A DNA stretch of 64,000 bases from Planctomycetota bacterium (lineage in GTDB: Bacteria; Planctomycetota; PLA2): assembly GCA_021776735.1 (NCBI GenBank), contig JAJFFH010000047.1, positions 79,076-143,075 of the forward strand, read 5' to 3'. Positions within the stretch are counted from its first letter, which is position 1. Each line of letters starts with the position of its first letter. Position numbers and translations under genes: made by a program. Below the pieces are notes generated by a model, which was not told the origin of the DNA, did not search any database, and saw only the letters and a program-made list of their open reading frames with translations. This document shows positions 9,409 to 18,537 of the stretch, piece after piece.

Positions 9409-10104
9409 TTACGGAAGCGGAATCGGCACGGCGCCGTCGGGCTCCGTGGATCGGCCCTGCATCCACGCGGCCATGCCCGTCGCCAGCAGGGCTTCGAGGG
9501 CCGCGGAACAGGCGATGGCGAAATCGGAAGAAGGCGTACGGACGGCGATGTTTCCGAGCGCGCCGTCGGCGAGCGCATCGACGATCCGCCGGCGCCGCGC
9601 AATCGCGTCCTGGCCCGAGCCGGTCCAGCCGCCGGTGGGGAGGTCGAGCCGCCGCAGGACAGCGACGGTATCGACCTCGAAGAGACCGGCAAGTTCGGGA
9701 GCGCCACGGCGCCGCCGCAGAAGCGGCAGCGCGGCGTGCAGGCGAGCGAGCCGGCGCCGTTCCAGGCTTGAACTGGATTCGGCCTCGAAACGCAGCGGAT
9801 GGCGCTGGCCGCGCGTGCGGCGTGACGCGAACCGGCGTCCTTCGGCGAGTAGCCGCTTGGCGGTCAGATCGATGCGATCGGCCTCGGCCACGTTCAGGAA
9901 CGACAAGAACTCGGCCGGCAACGAACACGGTGCGGCCAGGGCGATGCGCGCGGCCGAGTCGAGCGGCGGCGGTGTGGGCGCCTCCTCCAGGCCTACGAGA
10001 ACCTCGGAAGCATCGCCGTCCGTTTGCTCTACTTGTCCGATCCACCAAAGTGCGGGCGCGGCGGGCCGGTCGGGCGGGATCAAGGGGCACAGGCCAAGGA
10101 GCAC
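9409..10104 (-). CDS. hypothetical protein, distantly DUF429-like
   Basis: About 231 residues from a GTG start. This frame is preferred over a longer overlapping one because it ends cleanly before the HEAT gene and two dispersed 12-mers sit in it in the usual codon phase (TDGDAS near residue 28, NIAVRT near 190). The order of features (ALAAPCSLP, LTAKRLLAEGRRF, FEVDTVAVLRRL, a C-terminal helical SAALEALLATGMAAW) recalls DUF429 predicted nucleases, but similarity is weak and catalytic residues cannot be asserted. It lies between two HEAT paralogs with no obvious functional link. Confidence 0.55.
   Translation of the reverse strand: MLLGLCPLIPPDRPAAPALWWIGQVEQTDGDASEVLVGLEEAPTPPPLDSAARIALAAPCSLPAEFLSFLNVAEADRIDLTAKRLLAEGRRFASRRTRGQRHPLRFEAESSSSLERRRLARLHAALPLLRRRRGAPELAGLFEVDTVAVLRRLDLPTGGWTGSGQDAIARRRRIVDALADGALGNIAVRTPSSDFAIACSAALEALLATGMAAWMQGRSTEPDGAVPIPLP
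9538..9549 (-). repeat. dispersed 12-mer copy (coding, NIAVRT)
   Basis: Exact GT-type copy followed by ACGCC inside the DUF429-like gene. Confidence 0.85.
10012..10023 (+). repeat. dispersed 12-mer copy (coding, TDGDAS)
   Basis: Exact GT-type copy followed by TTGCT, near the N-terminus of the same gene. Confidence 0.85.
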
Positions 10105-10160
10105 GCCGGGAAGGTAAACGAGAAGCCGAGGATGCCGAAGCCTCCGGACGAATTCAAACG

Positions 10161-10195
10161 AAAAGAGCGCCCCCGGAAAACCGGGGACGCTCCTG
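10161..10195 (-). terminator. intrinsic terminator of the third HEAT gene
   Basis: On the minus strand AGCGTCCCCGG and CCGGGGGCGCT pair across a TTTT loop and are followed by CTTTTCG. It lies about 25 bases past the stop codon at 10221. Confidence 0.8.
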
Positions 10196-10220
10196 TGTAG
10201 TCGTTGAACTTGCTGTTGAC

Positions 10221-12239
10221 CTAGAGGATGAACAGCAGCTCGTCGAGGTCCGAGACGGACGCGCGGTAGTTGTAGTTCTTCGAAAGACGCGCGAGTCGCG
10301 GAATCCTGTTCAGGTCGCCGATCATGCCGAGGCCGACGGCGGCCAAGGCGCGGGTCTGCGCGGGCTGACCCTTGTCGTCCAGGAGGTCCACGAGCGGATC
10401 GATGGCGTTGTGATCGCCGACGGTGCCGATCGCGGTGATGAGCTGACCCTGAACCGCGAAGGACTTGGCCTTCTTGAGTTCGTCGATCAGGTGGCGCATG
10501 ACATCCGCGTCGTGCAGCAGGCCGAGGCCCGTCGCAGCGTCACGGCGCAGGTCGACGCTCTTGCGCTCGCGGAGGGCGAGCTTCATCGCGTCCTTGACCG
10601 ACTCGCTGGCGTCACCGATCAGTCCGAGTGCGACACACGCGAAGCCGCGCAGCGTCGGGTTTCCGGACTTCTTGGAAGCGATGCTCACGAGCTCATCGAC
10701 TGCCGCTCGATCCTTGATCAGACCGCGTGCCAGCAGGAACGCCGCCTTGGTGTCGGGATCCTTGTTCTTCGCGCTCAGCTTGATCATCGCCTTGCGGATC
10801 GTGTCCATCATGTCGTCGGACATGCCTTCGCCCTTGCCAGCGGCCTTGTCACGCTCCTTGTAGAAGACGTGGGTGCCGAGACCGAGCGCTGCGAACGGAC
10901 GCTGGCCGTACCGGCCCTTGTCCGCGATCTTCAGGAGCTGCGCGAGGGCCTTGTCGGTGCCGATCTGGCTCAGCGCGATGATGGCGAAGTTCTTGGCGCT
11001 GGGATCACTGCCCTTGCGGATGAACTTCATGAGCGTCCGGACAGCTTCTTCCCGCTGGTCCGTCGTGGCTTTCTTGGAGGAGGCGAGAACGCCGGCGGCG
11101 ATCGCCGCGGAGCGCTTTACGACTCGACCGAACTTGCGCGAGTTCAGCACGTCCAGGACGGCGGTCAGCGCCTTGGGGCTGCCGATCTTCGTCAGGGCGT
11201 AGCCGATGAACGCGCGGACACGGTCGTTCTCGATCCGACGGCCGCTGAGGTTGCCCTCAACGAAACCCTCGGCGAGTGCCTCGACCGCGGACTCATCACC
11301 GATCAGGCCGAGACCCGCAAGCAGGCCGGCCGGGATGTTTTGGTTCTTGTACTTCTTGCCGAGGCGCTCGAGGAGCGGTCGGACCGACTCCTTGTCGCGC
11401 TGCAGGCCGAGGGAGACGGCGGCCCAGACGCGCTCGCGCGTCCGGATCTTGATGCGACCAGCCTTGGGGTAGTCGATGATCTCGAGGCAGATCTTGCGGA
11501 TCGCGTCGAGACTCGCCTTGTCCTGGTTCGGGAGAAGGCCGAGGGCCAGCACCGCAGACTCACGCGCCTGCGAGCCGAACTCGATCTTGACGCCGCGCTG
11601 GTTGCGCCACTTGTCGAAGGTCGCCTTCTCGAAGATGTTGATGAAGCCCGAGTTGCCGATCTTGCCGAGTGCGACAAGGCAGCCACCGTGGATATCTTCA
11701 TGGTCGCCCTTGCGCTCAAGCGAACGCAGCAGAGCGGGGATGATCGTCTTGGTGATCGCCCGCTCGGTCGGACGCTGGGCGTTCCGGCGGTTTTCCTTGT
11801 CCCGGCCGGATGCGAAGTGCAGCGGGGAGGACGAGGAGACACCCCTGGAGAGGATGTGATCCTTCAGGGAGATGATGTCGGGGTTGTTGTAGGTCCACCA
11901 GTAGCCCCAGTACTCGAAAGTACGGGTCTTCGTGGTCGCCTTCCGCTTCGGACCGGCGCTGGGCGTCGGCGCGGGCGGGGGCGGTGCTCCGCCGGGGGTG
12001 TCGTGACCGCCGTCGGGCGTGGTCGGGGTGGCCGGACCGGGGTCGCCGGGCGTCGTCGGACCACCCGGATCACCGGGGTCGGACGGCGGCGGCGGCGGCG
12101 GCTCGGGGTCGTTCGGCTCGCGCAGCCCGGGCGGAACGCCGCCGTTGGGACCACGGAACGAGCCACCGTGCGCATACAGCGGGGTCGTGAACAGGGCCAC
12201 GAGCCCGAATGCGACGGCGAGCTGAAGAATCCTTCTCAT
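10221..12239 (-). CDS. secreted HEAT-repeat protein
   Basis: About 672 residues from MRRILQLAVAFGLVALF, a signal peptide ending near LYA, then HGGSFRGPNGGVPPGLREPN and a linker of PPPPPPSDPGDPGG type. The remaining 550 residues are HEAT-like repeats with units such as LALGLLPNQDK, ALGKIGN and GLGLLHDADV. It is co-linear with the 7.3-9.2 kb paralog throughout, down to the identical C-terminus, so these are tandem duplicates. No dispersed 12-mer lies inside, unlike many neighbours. No enzymatic motif; likely a secreted scaffold or binding protein. Confidence 0.9.
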   Translation of the reverse strand: MRRILQLAVAFGLVALFTTPLYAHGGSFRGPNGGVPPGLREPNDPEPPPPPPSDPGDPGGPTTPGDPGPATPTTPDGGHDTPGGAPPPPAPTPSAGPKRKATTKTRTFEYWGYWWTYNNPDIISLKDHILSRGVSSSSPLHFASGRDKENRRNAQRPTERAITKTIIPALLRSLERKGDHEDIHGGCLVALGKIGNSGFINIFEKATFDKWRNQRGVKIEFGSQARESAVLALGLLPNQDKASLDAIRKICLEIIDYPKAGRIKIRTRERVWAAVSLGLQRDKESVRPLLERLGKKYKNQNIPAGLLAGLGLIGDESAVEALAEGFVEGNLSGRRIENDRVRAFIGYALTKIGSPKALTAVLDVLNSRKFGRVVKRSAAIAAGVLASSKKATTDQREEAVRTLMKFIRKGSDPSAKNFAIIALSQIGTDKALAQLLKIADKGRYGQRPFAALGLGTHVFYKERDKAAGKGEGMSDDMMDTIRKAMIKLSAKNKDPDTKAAFLLARGLIKDRAAVDELVSIASKKSGNPTLRGFACVALGLIGDASESVKDAMKLALRERKSVDLRRDAATGLGLLHDADVMRHLIDELKKAKSFAVQGQLITAIGTVGDHNAIDPLVDLLDDKGQPAQTRALAAVGLGMIGDLNRIPRLARLSKNYNYRASVSDLDELLFIL

Positions 12240-12447
12240 GTCGGTAATGCCTCCGATGGTTTTTGCCAAGATGTCGAGCATAAAGCGAAGCCCATACCGG
12301 AAGGGCGACAATTGGCCAAAAGTCGGCGTTTCCTTCACGGTTATCGTAAGTCGTTTGTAGATAAAGACTTGAGTCGGTGTTTTGGACGCGATGCGGTCGG
12401 CGGTACGGAGCGTCACAGTTACGGAGCGGTAACGGGGGGCGGGGGCG

Positions 12448-13578
12448 TTACTTGTCGGTGGCCGGTAGCTCATGAACCAGTCGGAGCTGTTCCGAGCGGG
12501 TGACCACGATGCGGAGCGAGCGGATCGTTCGCCCATCGCGCAGCCGAATCGGCGATCCTTCGCGATCCAGCGGCCCTTCGGCCAGGACGTGATAGCCGAA
12601 TAGGCGCCCCTTGGGACCGAGCGACTTCGCCAACTTCTGGCCGACGATCTCGATGTCGATCGCGTAGCGGCCGCCCACTTTCACGGTCGCGCCTCGCTCG
12701 TGGATCTGAAACGCCCGGTCGTCGCTTTCGGCGACGAGCCCACAGGCCTGCACGGTCGGGCCGGGCCCGCCGGCTAGCTTCTTGGTGAGGGTCTGGATCG
12801 CGGTGCGCCCCCCGAGCACGACTAGATCGGCGTTGTTTTTTCTGAGAATCTCGATGGTCTTCAGGGACCGGGCCCGCCTCTTCCACCAGGCGAGCCGATC
12901 TTCGTAGTCGGGGTAGTGCCGGGTCTCGGGATTCCAGATGCCTCGCCGGGCGGCGCGAGCTTCGGCCTGGGCGGCGCGAAACGCCGCATCGAAGCGTTGG
13001 GAGCGTCCGTACTTGACCGTGTAGGGCGAGAGGCCCGCGCGAACGACCTCGACGTTGTAGAGCCACGGCGCCGCGCCGCTCTCGGGGTAGATCCACGCCA
13101 GACAGAGGGTGCGACCGTACGTCCCCGTCCCCTGGCCCGCGTGGTCGCGCTCAAGACGTACCTTCGTGCGTGGCGGGAGGCGCTTGATCGCCCAGCGCGT
13201 CGCCGCCTCGCCCATCGGGGTCGGATACTTGGCCGGACGAATGCGTCCCTTGGCCATGCGCGTGCGGTACGCGTCGAACTCCTCGCGCATCAGCTTTTGG
13301 AGCGCGGGTTTCATCGATTGCGGCCGCGGCATCTCCTCGGTGTCGATCGAAAGCAGGCGCAGAGACTTCTTGCGCCCTTCGACCCGGAAGGTATCGCCGT
13401 CTACGACCCCGTCTTGACGCATCTTGTAGATGCCGATTAGCAGAGCGGGGTCCGCCGACGGGCGCAGCGGTGTTTCAGGTCCCGGCGGGAGCTGGCCCGC
13501 GTCCTCCGCGCCGACCACATTCAGGACGGCGAGGCACGCGACAAGTGCGAGTGCGAGGCGAGCCCCGAAACGGACCAT
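12448..13578 (-). CDS. secreted thermonuclease-like (SNase) protein
   Basis: About 376 residues with a signal peptide (MVRFGARLALALVACLAVLN). A staphylococcal-nuclease-like domain spans about residues 50-210. VVDGDTFRV holds the calcium-binding Asp, LLSIDTEEMPRPQ the next conserved stretch, and GTYGRTLCLAWIY followed by RAGLSPY the later part of the fold. The C-terminal 160 residues are an extra domain of unknown kind. Family members cut DNA or RNA with calcium. Divergent from the neighbouring membrane-protein gene with only about 35 bases between starts. Family is confident; activity is not tested by sequence. Confidence 0.85.
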   Translation of the reverse strand: MVRFGARLALALVACLAVLNVVGAEDAGQLPPGPETPLRPSADPALLIGIYKMRQDGVVDGDTFRVEGRKKSLRLLSIDTEEMPRPQSMKPALQKLMREEFDAYRTRMAKGRIRPAKYPTPMGEAATRWAIKRLPPRTKVRLERDHAGQGTGTYGRTLCLAWIYPESGAAPWLYNVEVVRAGLSPYTVKYGRSQRFDAAFRAAQAEARAARRGIWNPETRHYPDYEDRLAWWKRRARSLKTIEILRKNNADLVVLGGRTAIQTLTKKLAGGPGPTVQACGLVAESDDRAFQIHERGATVKVGGRYAIDIEIVGQKLAKSLGPKGRLFGYHVLAEGPLDREGSPIRLRDGRTIRSLRIVVTRSEQLRLVHELPATDK

Positions 13579-13613
13579 GGCACCATCATGGCTTACGCTG
13601 GACACCACGTCCC

Positions 13614-14114
13614 ATGAATTCGAACGCGGTGCATCGCGAAGAACTCGTCTGGCCGGGCTGGACCCAGTTCGCCATGATCCTTCCCTTAATCGGTGGCGTG
13701 GGCGGACTGATCTGGGCCTACTCACAGGACCGGCTCACGACCGGGATCGTGATCGCTGCCGGCGTGCTTGTCCTGGTCGGATTGGTGTTTCTCCGTTTTC
13801 GCTCGATTGTGATCGAATTCGGACCGGACGGCGCCGCGTTCGGTTTCAACAAGCCGAGCCGCCGGGTGCCTTGCGATCGCATCGTCGCCGCCGAGGTCGA
13901 GACCTACGATGTCGCCCGCTACATGGGCTGGGGCTTTCGTTTCGGCTGGGAGGCCCGCGACCGCGCCTACTCGATCATGGGCCATCCGCGAGGTATCCGC
14001 CTGATCTTCGACGACGAGAAGGGCCGCCGCTGGAAGGTGTTCGTGTCGATCGACGATCCCGAAACGGCCATGAAGGCGCTGGGACTGGAAGATTCGTCGG
14101 AAGATCCGGGTTAG
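13614..14114 (+). CDS. membrane protein with PH-like C-terminal domain
   Basis: About 166 residues from ATG (MNSNAVHREELVWPGWTQ). Two hydrophobic helices lie at about residues 18-35 and 43-62, followed by a cytoplasmic beta-rich domain of about 100 residues. Its pattern (IVIEFGPDGAAFGF, AEVETYDVARYMGW, GIRLIFDDEKG) fits a bacterial PH-like or DUF-type membrane-associated fold. It is divergently paired with the nuclease gene. No function can be assigned. Confidence 0.7.
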   Translation: MNSNAVHREELVWPGWTQFAMILPLIGGVGGLIWAYSQDRLTTGIVIAAGVLVLVGLVFLRFRSIVIEFGPDGAAFGFNKPSRRVPCDRIVAAEVETYDVARYMGWGFRFGWEARDRAYSIMGHPRGIRLIFDDEKGRRWKVFVSIDDPETAMKALGLEDSSEDPG

Positions 14115-14221
14115 CGGCAGCAGCGCGATCCTCCGCAGCACCCGCCGTCGAAGCCGAAAACCCACGGACGGCATCACAGGCAGTTGGTCGGAATCATCCA
14201 AGGGGCCAAAGGAGAGTCCCC

Positions 14222-14959
14222 TTGTCCAAGCCCCTGAGAGCCATCTTCGTAAACTGCACACTCAAATATCTGCCCGAGCCGTCGAACACCGACGCGTTGA
14301 TCGACATCGTCATCGACGAGATGAAGGCGGCCGAGGCGGCCATCGAGATCGACCGGCTGCGCGTGACCGACTTCAACGTTCGGTTCGGTGTCTCGAACGA
14401 CATGGGCGAAGGCGACGAATGGCCTCAGATTCTCAAGCGCATTCGCGCCGCTGACATCATCGTGATCGCGATGCCCATCTGGATGGGCGTTCGCTCGAGC
14501 CTCGCTCAGATCGTGATCGAGCGTCTCGACGGTACGACCAAGGTCGTGCCCGAGGGCGACTTCGGCCAGTTCCCCCTCTACAACACGGTTGCGGGGGTCG
14601 TCATTACCGGCAACGAGGACGGAGCCCACGATTGTGCCGCGAACACACTCTTCAACCTGGCGCACTTCGGTTGCACGGTGCCGCCCAACACCGACTGCTA
14701 CTGGGTGGGCGACGCTGGACCGGGGCCGAGTTTCATCGAAGCCGGCGGTGACATGCACCCGTACACGCTCCGCACCGCGAAGCTGACGGCGCAAAACCTC
14801 GTGTACGCGGCCAAGCTGCTCAAGGCGAATCCGTACCCCACGAACGTGAAAGCCCTCAACATGGAGATGATGACCCGCAACAAGCAGATATGGCCGGCCC
14901 AGGCGGAGTTCCGGCAGGAGTTGCGAAGAAAGCTGCACGACGGCGAGCTCACGTTCTAG
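14222..14959 (+). CDS. NAD(P)H-dependent FMN reductase / flavodoxin-fold protein
   Basis: About 245 residues from a TTG start; AAAGGAG sits about 7 bases upstream and no ATG is better placed. The flavodoxin-like fold is visible: beta strand LRAIFVNCTLKYLPEPSNT with the phosphate-binding region, then ADIIVIAMPIWMGVRSSLAQ and TVAGVVITGNEDGAHDC, the usual NADPH-dependent FMN reductase order. The enzyme would reduce flavin or a small acceptor in the cytoplasm. It stands alone, followed by a strong hairpin. The specific substrate cannot be told. Confidence 0.85.
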   Translation: MSKPLRAIFVNCTLKYLPEPSNTDALIDIVIDEMKAAEAAIEIDRLRVTDFNVRFGVSNDMGEGDEWPQILKRIRAADIIVIAMPIWMGVRSSLAQIVIERLDGTTKVVPEGDFGQFPLYNTVAGVVITGNEDGAHDCAANTLFNLAHFGCTVPPNTDCYWVGDAGPGPSFIEAGGDMHPYTLRTAKLTAQNLVYAAKLLKANPYPTNVKALNMEMMTRNKQIWPAQAEFRQELRRKLHDGELTF

Positions 14960-14990
14960 TGGCCCGTGTCGTTCCATCGTGATCCAGTTC

Positions 14991-15026
14991 CCACCACATA
15001 CGGCGGCTGCCCGCCGTATGTGGTGG
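14991..15026. terminator. perfect 16-bp hairpin after the flavoprotein gene
   Basis: The arms at 14991-15006 and 15011-15026 are perfectly complementary around CTGC. The hairpin starts about 30 bases after the stop codon. No T-run follows on either side, so it could be a terminator lacking a U tract, an mRNA 3' stabiliser or a protein-binding site. Confidence 0.6.
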
Positions 15027-15107
15027 CGTTCGTAGGTCCCGCCCGACGGTTTTCGCGGTAGCGGGCCAAAACCGGCTCCGGCATGGTCCGTGCGATGCCG
15101 CCTGGGC

Positions 15108-15785
15108 ATGAACGAATCACTGGGCGTCGTCACGAAGTACCAACTCGGAAATGAACGCGCCTACGCGGAACTGTGGAAGGCCAGCCACGAGCGTCTCCTT
15201 GCGGTTGCCTACCGGATTCTGCGGGACGTTCACGAGGCGCAAGATGCGGTGCAAGACACGTTCTTGAGCATGATCCGCCATGTCGATCGCTTTCGGGGCG
15301 ACGCTTCGATTCACACGTGGTTGCATTCCGTGGTGAGCAATGCAGCCCGGATGCGTCGGCGCAAGAAGCAACGCACACCCCTGCCGATGTCCGACGAGTT
15401 GCCGGAGGCTTCGCCGGAGTTGGTCGAAGGCGACAGCTGTCCCACGACGCGTGCGGTCCGCCTCGACAACGTCTCACGGGTGCGCATTGCCATTGCGGCG
15501 CTGGACCGCACGCATCGCGAGGTCCTTCGTCTTCGCGCGCTCGAACAACGCAGCACCGAGGAGACCGCGCGCCGGCTCCGGATCACGCGGACGGCTGTGC
15601 GAGCCCGCTTCTGCCGGGCGCGAGCGGCGTTACGCAAGAAGCTCGAATGCACTGGCGGACGGCCTGTCGAGCCGCCGATCTTGTCGGACGGGCAGGCGCT
15701 GTGGCTCCCGTGCCGACGCACGATTCCGGCTGGGGCTCACCCGCGCGCTTGCAGAGACGAGGGCGCCGTGGTGCACGCTAGCTAA
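15108..15785 (+). CDS. ECF-type RNA polymerase sigma factor
   Basis: About 225 residues from MNESLGVVTKYQLGNERA (an ATG six codons earlier is possible). Region 2 is clear at residues 20-85 (ILRDVHEAQDAVQDTFLSMI, then FRGDASIHTWLHSVVSNAAR) and region 4 at about 130-180 (LRALEQRSTEETARRLRITRTAVRARFCRAR). The C-terminal 35 residues are not part of the fold. No anti-sigma gene is next to it; the sigma-54 activator gene begins 17 bases later, so the two may form a regulatory pair. Target genes unknown. Confidence 0.88.
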   Translation: MNESLGVVTKYQLGNERAYAELWKASHERLLAVAYRILRDVHEAQDAVQDTFLSMIRHVDRFRGDASIHTWLHSVVSNAARMRRRKKQRTPLPMSDELPEASPELVEGDSCPTTRAVRLDNVSRVRIAIAALDRTHREVLRLRALEQRSTEETARRLRITRTAVRARFCRARAALRKKLECTGGRPVEPPILSDGQALWLPCRRTIPAGAHPRACRDEGAVVHAS

Positions 15786-15802
15786 CGGGCTAAGATGGTC
15801 GC

Positions 15803-17731
15803 ATGGCGTTTTATCGCAAGAATCGGGACCCGGAGGAACTTCGGGCGCTGTTCGACATCGTCGTGCGTACGGCCGGTACGCTTGGGGAAAACTACTTCGA
15901 TGCGCTTGTGAGAAGCATGGCCGCCGCGCTCCGGGTGAGGTACGCGTTCGTCTCCGTGTTTGCCGACTCGGACACGCGCATGCGCATCGTGGCGCTGTGG
16001 GACGGAGAGCGATTTCGCAACGTGGGCGAGTACGACATCTCCTTGTCGCCGTGCCGGGAAGTGATGAAGGGTACGGAGTTCTTTTGTCCGCGTGACGTTC
16101 GGAAGAGTTTTCCGAAAGACCCTCAGATGAAGGGTCTAGGGGCGCAGAGCTACCGGGGCGTTCCGATGATTGGGGCGACCGGCCGACACTTCGGCCACAT
16201 CGCGGCGGTCGATACAAAGCCCATCAAAGCCGAACCCCGCTTCACGTCGATCATGCAAATCTGCGCGACGCGTGTGGCCGCCGAAATGGAACGACTGGAG
16301 TCCGAGCGCGCGATTTTCGAGTCCGAAGGCCGCTTGCGCGCCGTCGTACATTCGACGAGGGACGCCATCATCACGATCGATGGTGGGCGCATCGTGAAAC
16401 TCGCCAACCGGTCCGCGGAGCGGATGCTCGGGTGCACCGCTGCTGACATCGTCGGCTCCTCGCTCGATCCGTTCTTTTCCAAGAAACTTACCGCGGAGGT
16501 CGTGCGTTGTACGACTTGCCTCGACGAAGATGAGGCTAAGATCGGCGTTGAGCCAACATGCCTATGGTTGCGGGACGGGGTGAGCGCTCTGCGCGCGGAC
16601 GGCATCTCCTTTCCGATCGAGGCGTCGATAGCTCCCGTCAGTCTGGAAGGCCGGCCGCACTACACCCTGGTCCTGCGCGACATGGACGAGCGCCAGCGAG
16701 CCCAGGCCGAGATCGAGCGACTCGGCCTTGAGGCGAACTATCTCTCAGAAGAGCTCCGACGAGCGCACGGAATTGACGGGTGGATCGGCGAGTCCGCAGC
16801 GATGCGCAAGGTGCTCAAGCGCGCGGAACGCGTGACGGGAACCGACGCCACGGTGCTGATCACGGGTGAATCGGGCACCGGCAAGGAGCTGGTCGCGCGA
16901 ATGTTGCATGCCGGTTCGGAGCGGGGCAGACGGGCGCTGGTGAAGGTGGACTGCGCCGCCCTCCCGGAGAATCTGATCGAGAGCGAGCTCTTCGGTCACG
17001 AGAAGGGCGCGTTCACCGGGGCGACGGCCCGTCGGCGCGGGCGGTTCGAGATGGCTCACGGCGGCACAGTCTTTCTGGACGAGATTGGAGAGCTGCCTCT
17101 CCTCATGCAGGCCAAGCTCCTGCGCGTGCTCGAGGAACGGGAGTTCGAGCGTGTTGGAGGCAGCGAGACCCTGCGGGTGGATGTTCGGATCATAGCCGCG
17201 ACGAATCGCGACCTTGGTCAGATGGTTGTGGGGCAGCGATTTCGCGAGGACCTCTACTTTCGACTCAACGTCGTTCCGATCGAGATGCCGCCTCTGAGGG
17301 ACCGGCCCGAAGACGTTCGGCCGTTGGCGGAGCTTTTCCTGGCGCGGTTTGCGAAACGGATCGGGAGGACGATCCAGGGATTCAGCGACGAGAGTGAGGC
17401 TGCGATCCTTGCCTACTCATGGCCCGGCAACATTCGAGAACTCAAGAATGTGATCGAGCGCTCGGTGATCCTGTCCACAACACCCGTGCTGGATGTGGAG
17501 CTCCCGTTGGCTGAACCGGGTTCGGTCGTCGCGGAGCGGCAGCCGGGCACGTTGCGCGAGGTTGAGCGTCGGCACATCCTCGCAACTCTGGGGCAAACGG
17601 GCGGGGTCGTCGAGGGACCCGGCGGCGCAGCCAGAATCCTCGACATCAACCCAAGCACGCTCCGCAATCGCATGCGCAAGCTCGGGATTCGACCCGAGCC
17701 GACGGCGGAGGACACACTTGGCGATGTCTGA
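15803..17731 (+). CDS. sigma-54-dependent transcriptional activator (GAF-PAS-AAA-HTH)
   Basis: About 642 residues. An N-terminal GAF-like sensor (1-170) is followed by a PAS domain (about 175-300, [23 protein letters not shown]). The AAA+ domain holds Walker A GESGTGKE near 354, the sigma-54 contact loop GAFTGA near 402, Walker [12 protein letters not shown] near 420 and an arginine-finger region near 500. A Fis-type helix-turn-helix closes the protein (about 586-630). It would open sigma-54 promoters in response to a small ligand or redox signal sensed by GAF/PAS. No receiver domain, so it is not a classical two-component regulator. It directly follows an ECF sigma gene. Confidence 0.95.
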   Translation: MAFYRKNRDPEELRALFDIVVRTAGTLGENYFDALVRSMAAALRVRYAFVSVFADSDTRMRIVALWDGERFRNVGEYDISLSPCREVMKGTEFFCPRDVRKSFPKDPQMKGLGAQSYRGVPMIGATGRHFGHIAAVDTKPIKAEPRFTSIMQICATRVAAEMERLESERAIFESEGRLRAVVHSTRDAIITIDGGRIVKLANRSAERMLGCTAADIVGSSLDPFFSKKLTAEVVRCTTCLDEDEAKIGVEPTCLWLRDGVSALRADGISFPIEASIAPVSLEGRPHYTLVLRDMDERQRAQAEIERLGLEANYLSEELRRAHGIDGWIGESAAMRKVLKRAERVTGTDATVLITGESGTGKELVARMLHAGSERGRRALVKVDCAALPENLIESELFGHEKGAFTGATARRRGRFEMAHGGTVFLDEIGELPLLMQAKLLRVLEEREFERVGGSETLRVDVRIIAATNRDLGQMVVGQRFREDLYFRLNVVPIEMPPLRDRPEDVRPLAELFLARFAKRIGRTIQGFSDESEAAILAYSWPGNIRELKNVIERSVILSTTPVLDVELPLAEPGSVVAERQPGTLREVERRHILATLGQTGGVVEGPGGAARILDINPSTLRNRMRKLGIRPEPTAEDTLGDV

Positions 17732-17792
17732 CCAACGATGAGAGTGCCATGTTTTGGTGACATGCAGGTTCGACGATCGCGGACGAAAGATC

Positions 17793-18107
17793 ATGTCCGC
17801 TGAAACACCGACGCCACTCCCGACGTGGCAGATCAGGGCCGGAACGGTCCTGTTTTATCTGGTGCCGATCTCGGCTGGTCTGTTGTGCCTTGCTCCGATG
17901 ATTGGGGAGGAAATGTCCAGAGAACTGGGAATCGGGCTGGCCGATGTTGCGCTCATCCCACTCCAAAACTGGCGCGGCATCGTTCTCTTGCCGTTGATCC
18001 TCGCATTCGCCTTTCGACGAACTTGGATCATGGCCGCCGTGTCTCTTGGTGCGATCGGCGCATGGTTCTTGTTCTGCTTTCTCGCGGTATCCCTTGGTTG
18101 GCGCTAG
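17793..18107 (+). CDS. small membrane protein
   Basis: About 104 residues from ATG (MSAETPTPLPTWQIRAG). Three hydrophobic helices are visible: VLFYLVPISAGLLCLAPMI, IVLLPLILAFAF and WIMAAVSLGAIGAWFLFCFL. It lies 61 bases after the sigma-54 activator on the same strand. No family recognised. Confidence 0.65.
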   Translation: MSAETPTPLPTWQIRAGTVLFYLVPISAGLLCLAPMIGEEMSRELGIGLADVALIPLQNWRGIVLLPLILAFAFRRTWIMAAVSLGAIGAWFLFCFLAVSLGWR

Positions 18108-18537
18108 CGCTGGCCGCGCCAGCCGACACCCCCCCCAAAAAAAGGGTGGGCCCGGCATTGCGCCGGGCCCGTTCGGCAAAAAAGAGTGGAGGTATGAATG
18201 GCCGAGTTGTGGGCCGACCATTCGGTTGGGCTACCCATGCTCCAGCACACAAGACGTGCCAGCGGGCGGTTTCGGGCGGGGATTTCTTGCGAGATCTCCT
18301 AAGTCGCGTTTTTGCAGAGGCTTACGGATCACCGCCGAGTCGTGGGGCGCTACCGTCGTCTTGTGGCAGCGAGGCCAACGGCGTAAAGGAATCTTATGGA
18401 TCCTGCGACATCCGTCCGTAAGTCGTTTGTCAGAAACTGGTTAGGGCGAACGTCTCAATCCGTAAGATTCTCTTCCGGTTGCGGGTGTGCGCACGCGGAA
18501 CCGTCAAAACGACTGCCGCCGGAGTAGGCTGCCCGAT
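18108..18537. other. 430-base gap before pyk
   Basis: No convincing gene. It begins with C and A runs and a strong hairpin (next entry). A GGAGGT-preceded ATG at 18195 could start a 75-codon frame, but its composition looks non-coding. No dispersed 12-mer copy is intact here; a stretch near 18410 (ACATCCGTCCGTAAG) may be a decayed one. Confidence 0.5.
18148..18170 (-). terminator. hairpin with T-run on the minus strand
   Basis: GGGCCCGGC and GCCGGGCCC pair around ATTGC. A run of seven A precedes it on the plus strand and becomes a T-run downstream on the minus strand. Orientation therefore suits minus-strand transcription, although no minus-strand gene lies upstream. Confidence 0.5.

Noticed and set aside
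13385..13410. GTATCGCCGTCTACG inside the nuclease gene as another 12-mer copy
   Set aside because: It encodes VVDGDTFRV, the native calcium-site motif of thermonucleases, and misses the CCGT end.
18195..18421. 75-codon frame with GGAGGT upstream, before pyk
   Set aside because: Protein composition looks non-coding, and a competing frame starts four bases later.
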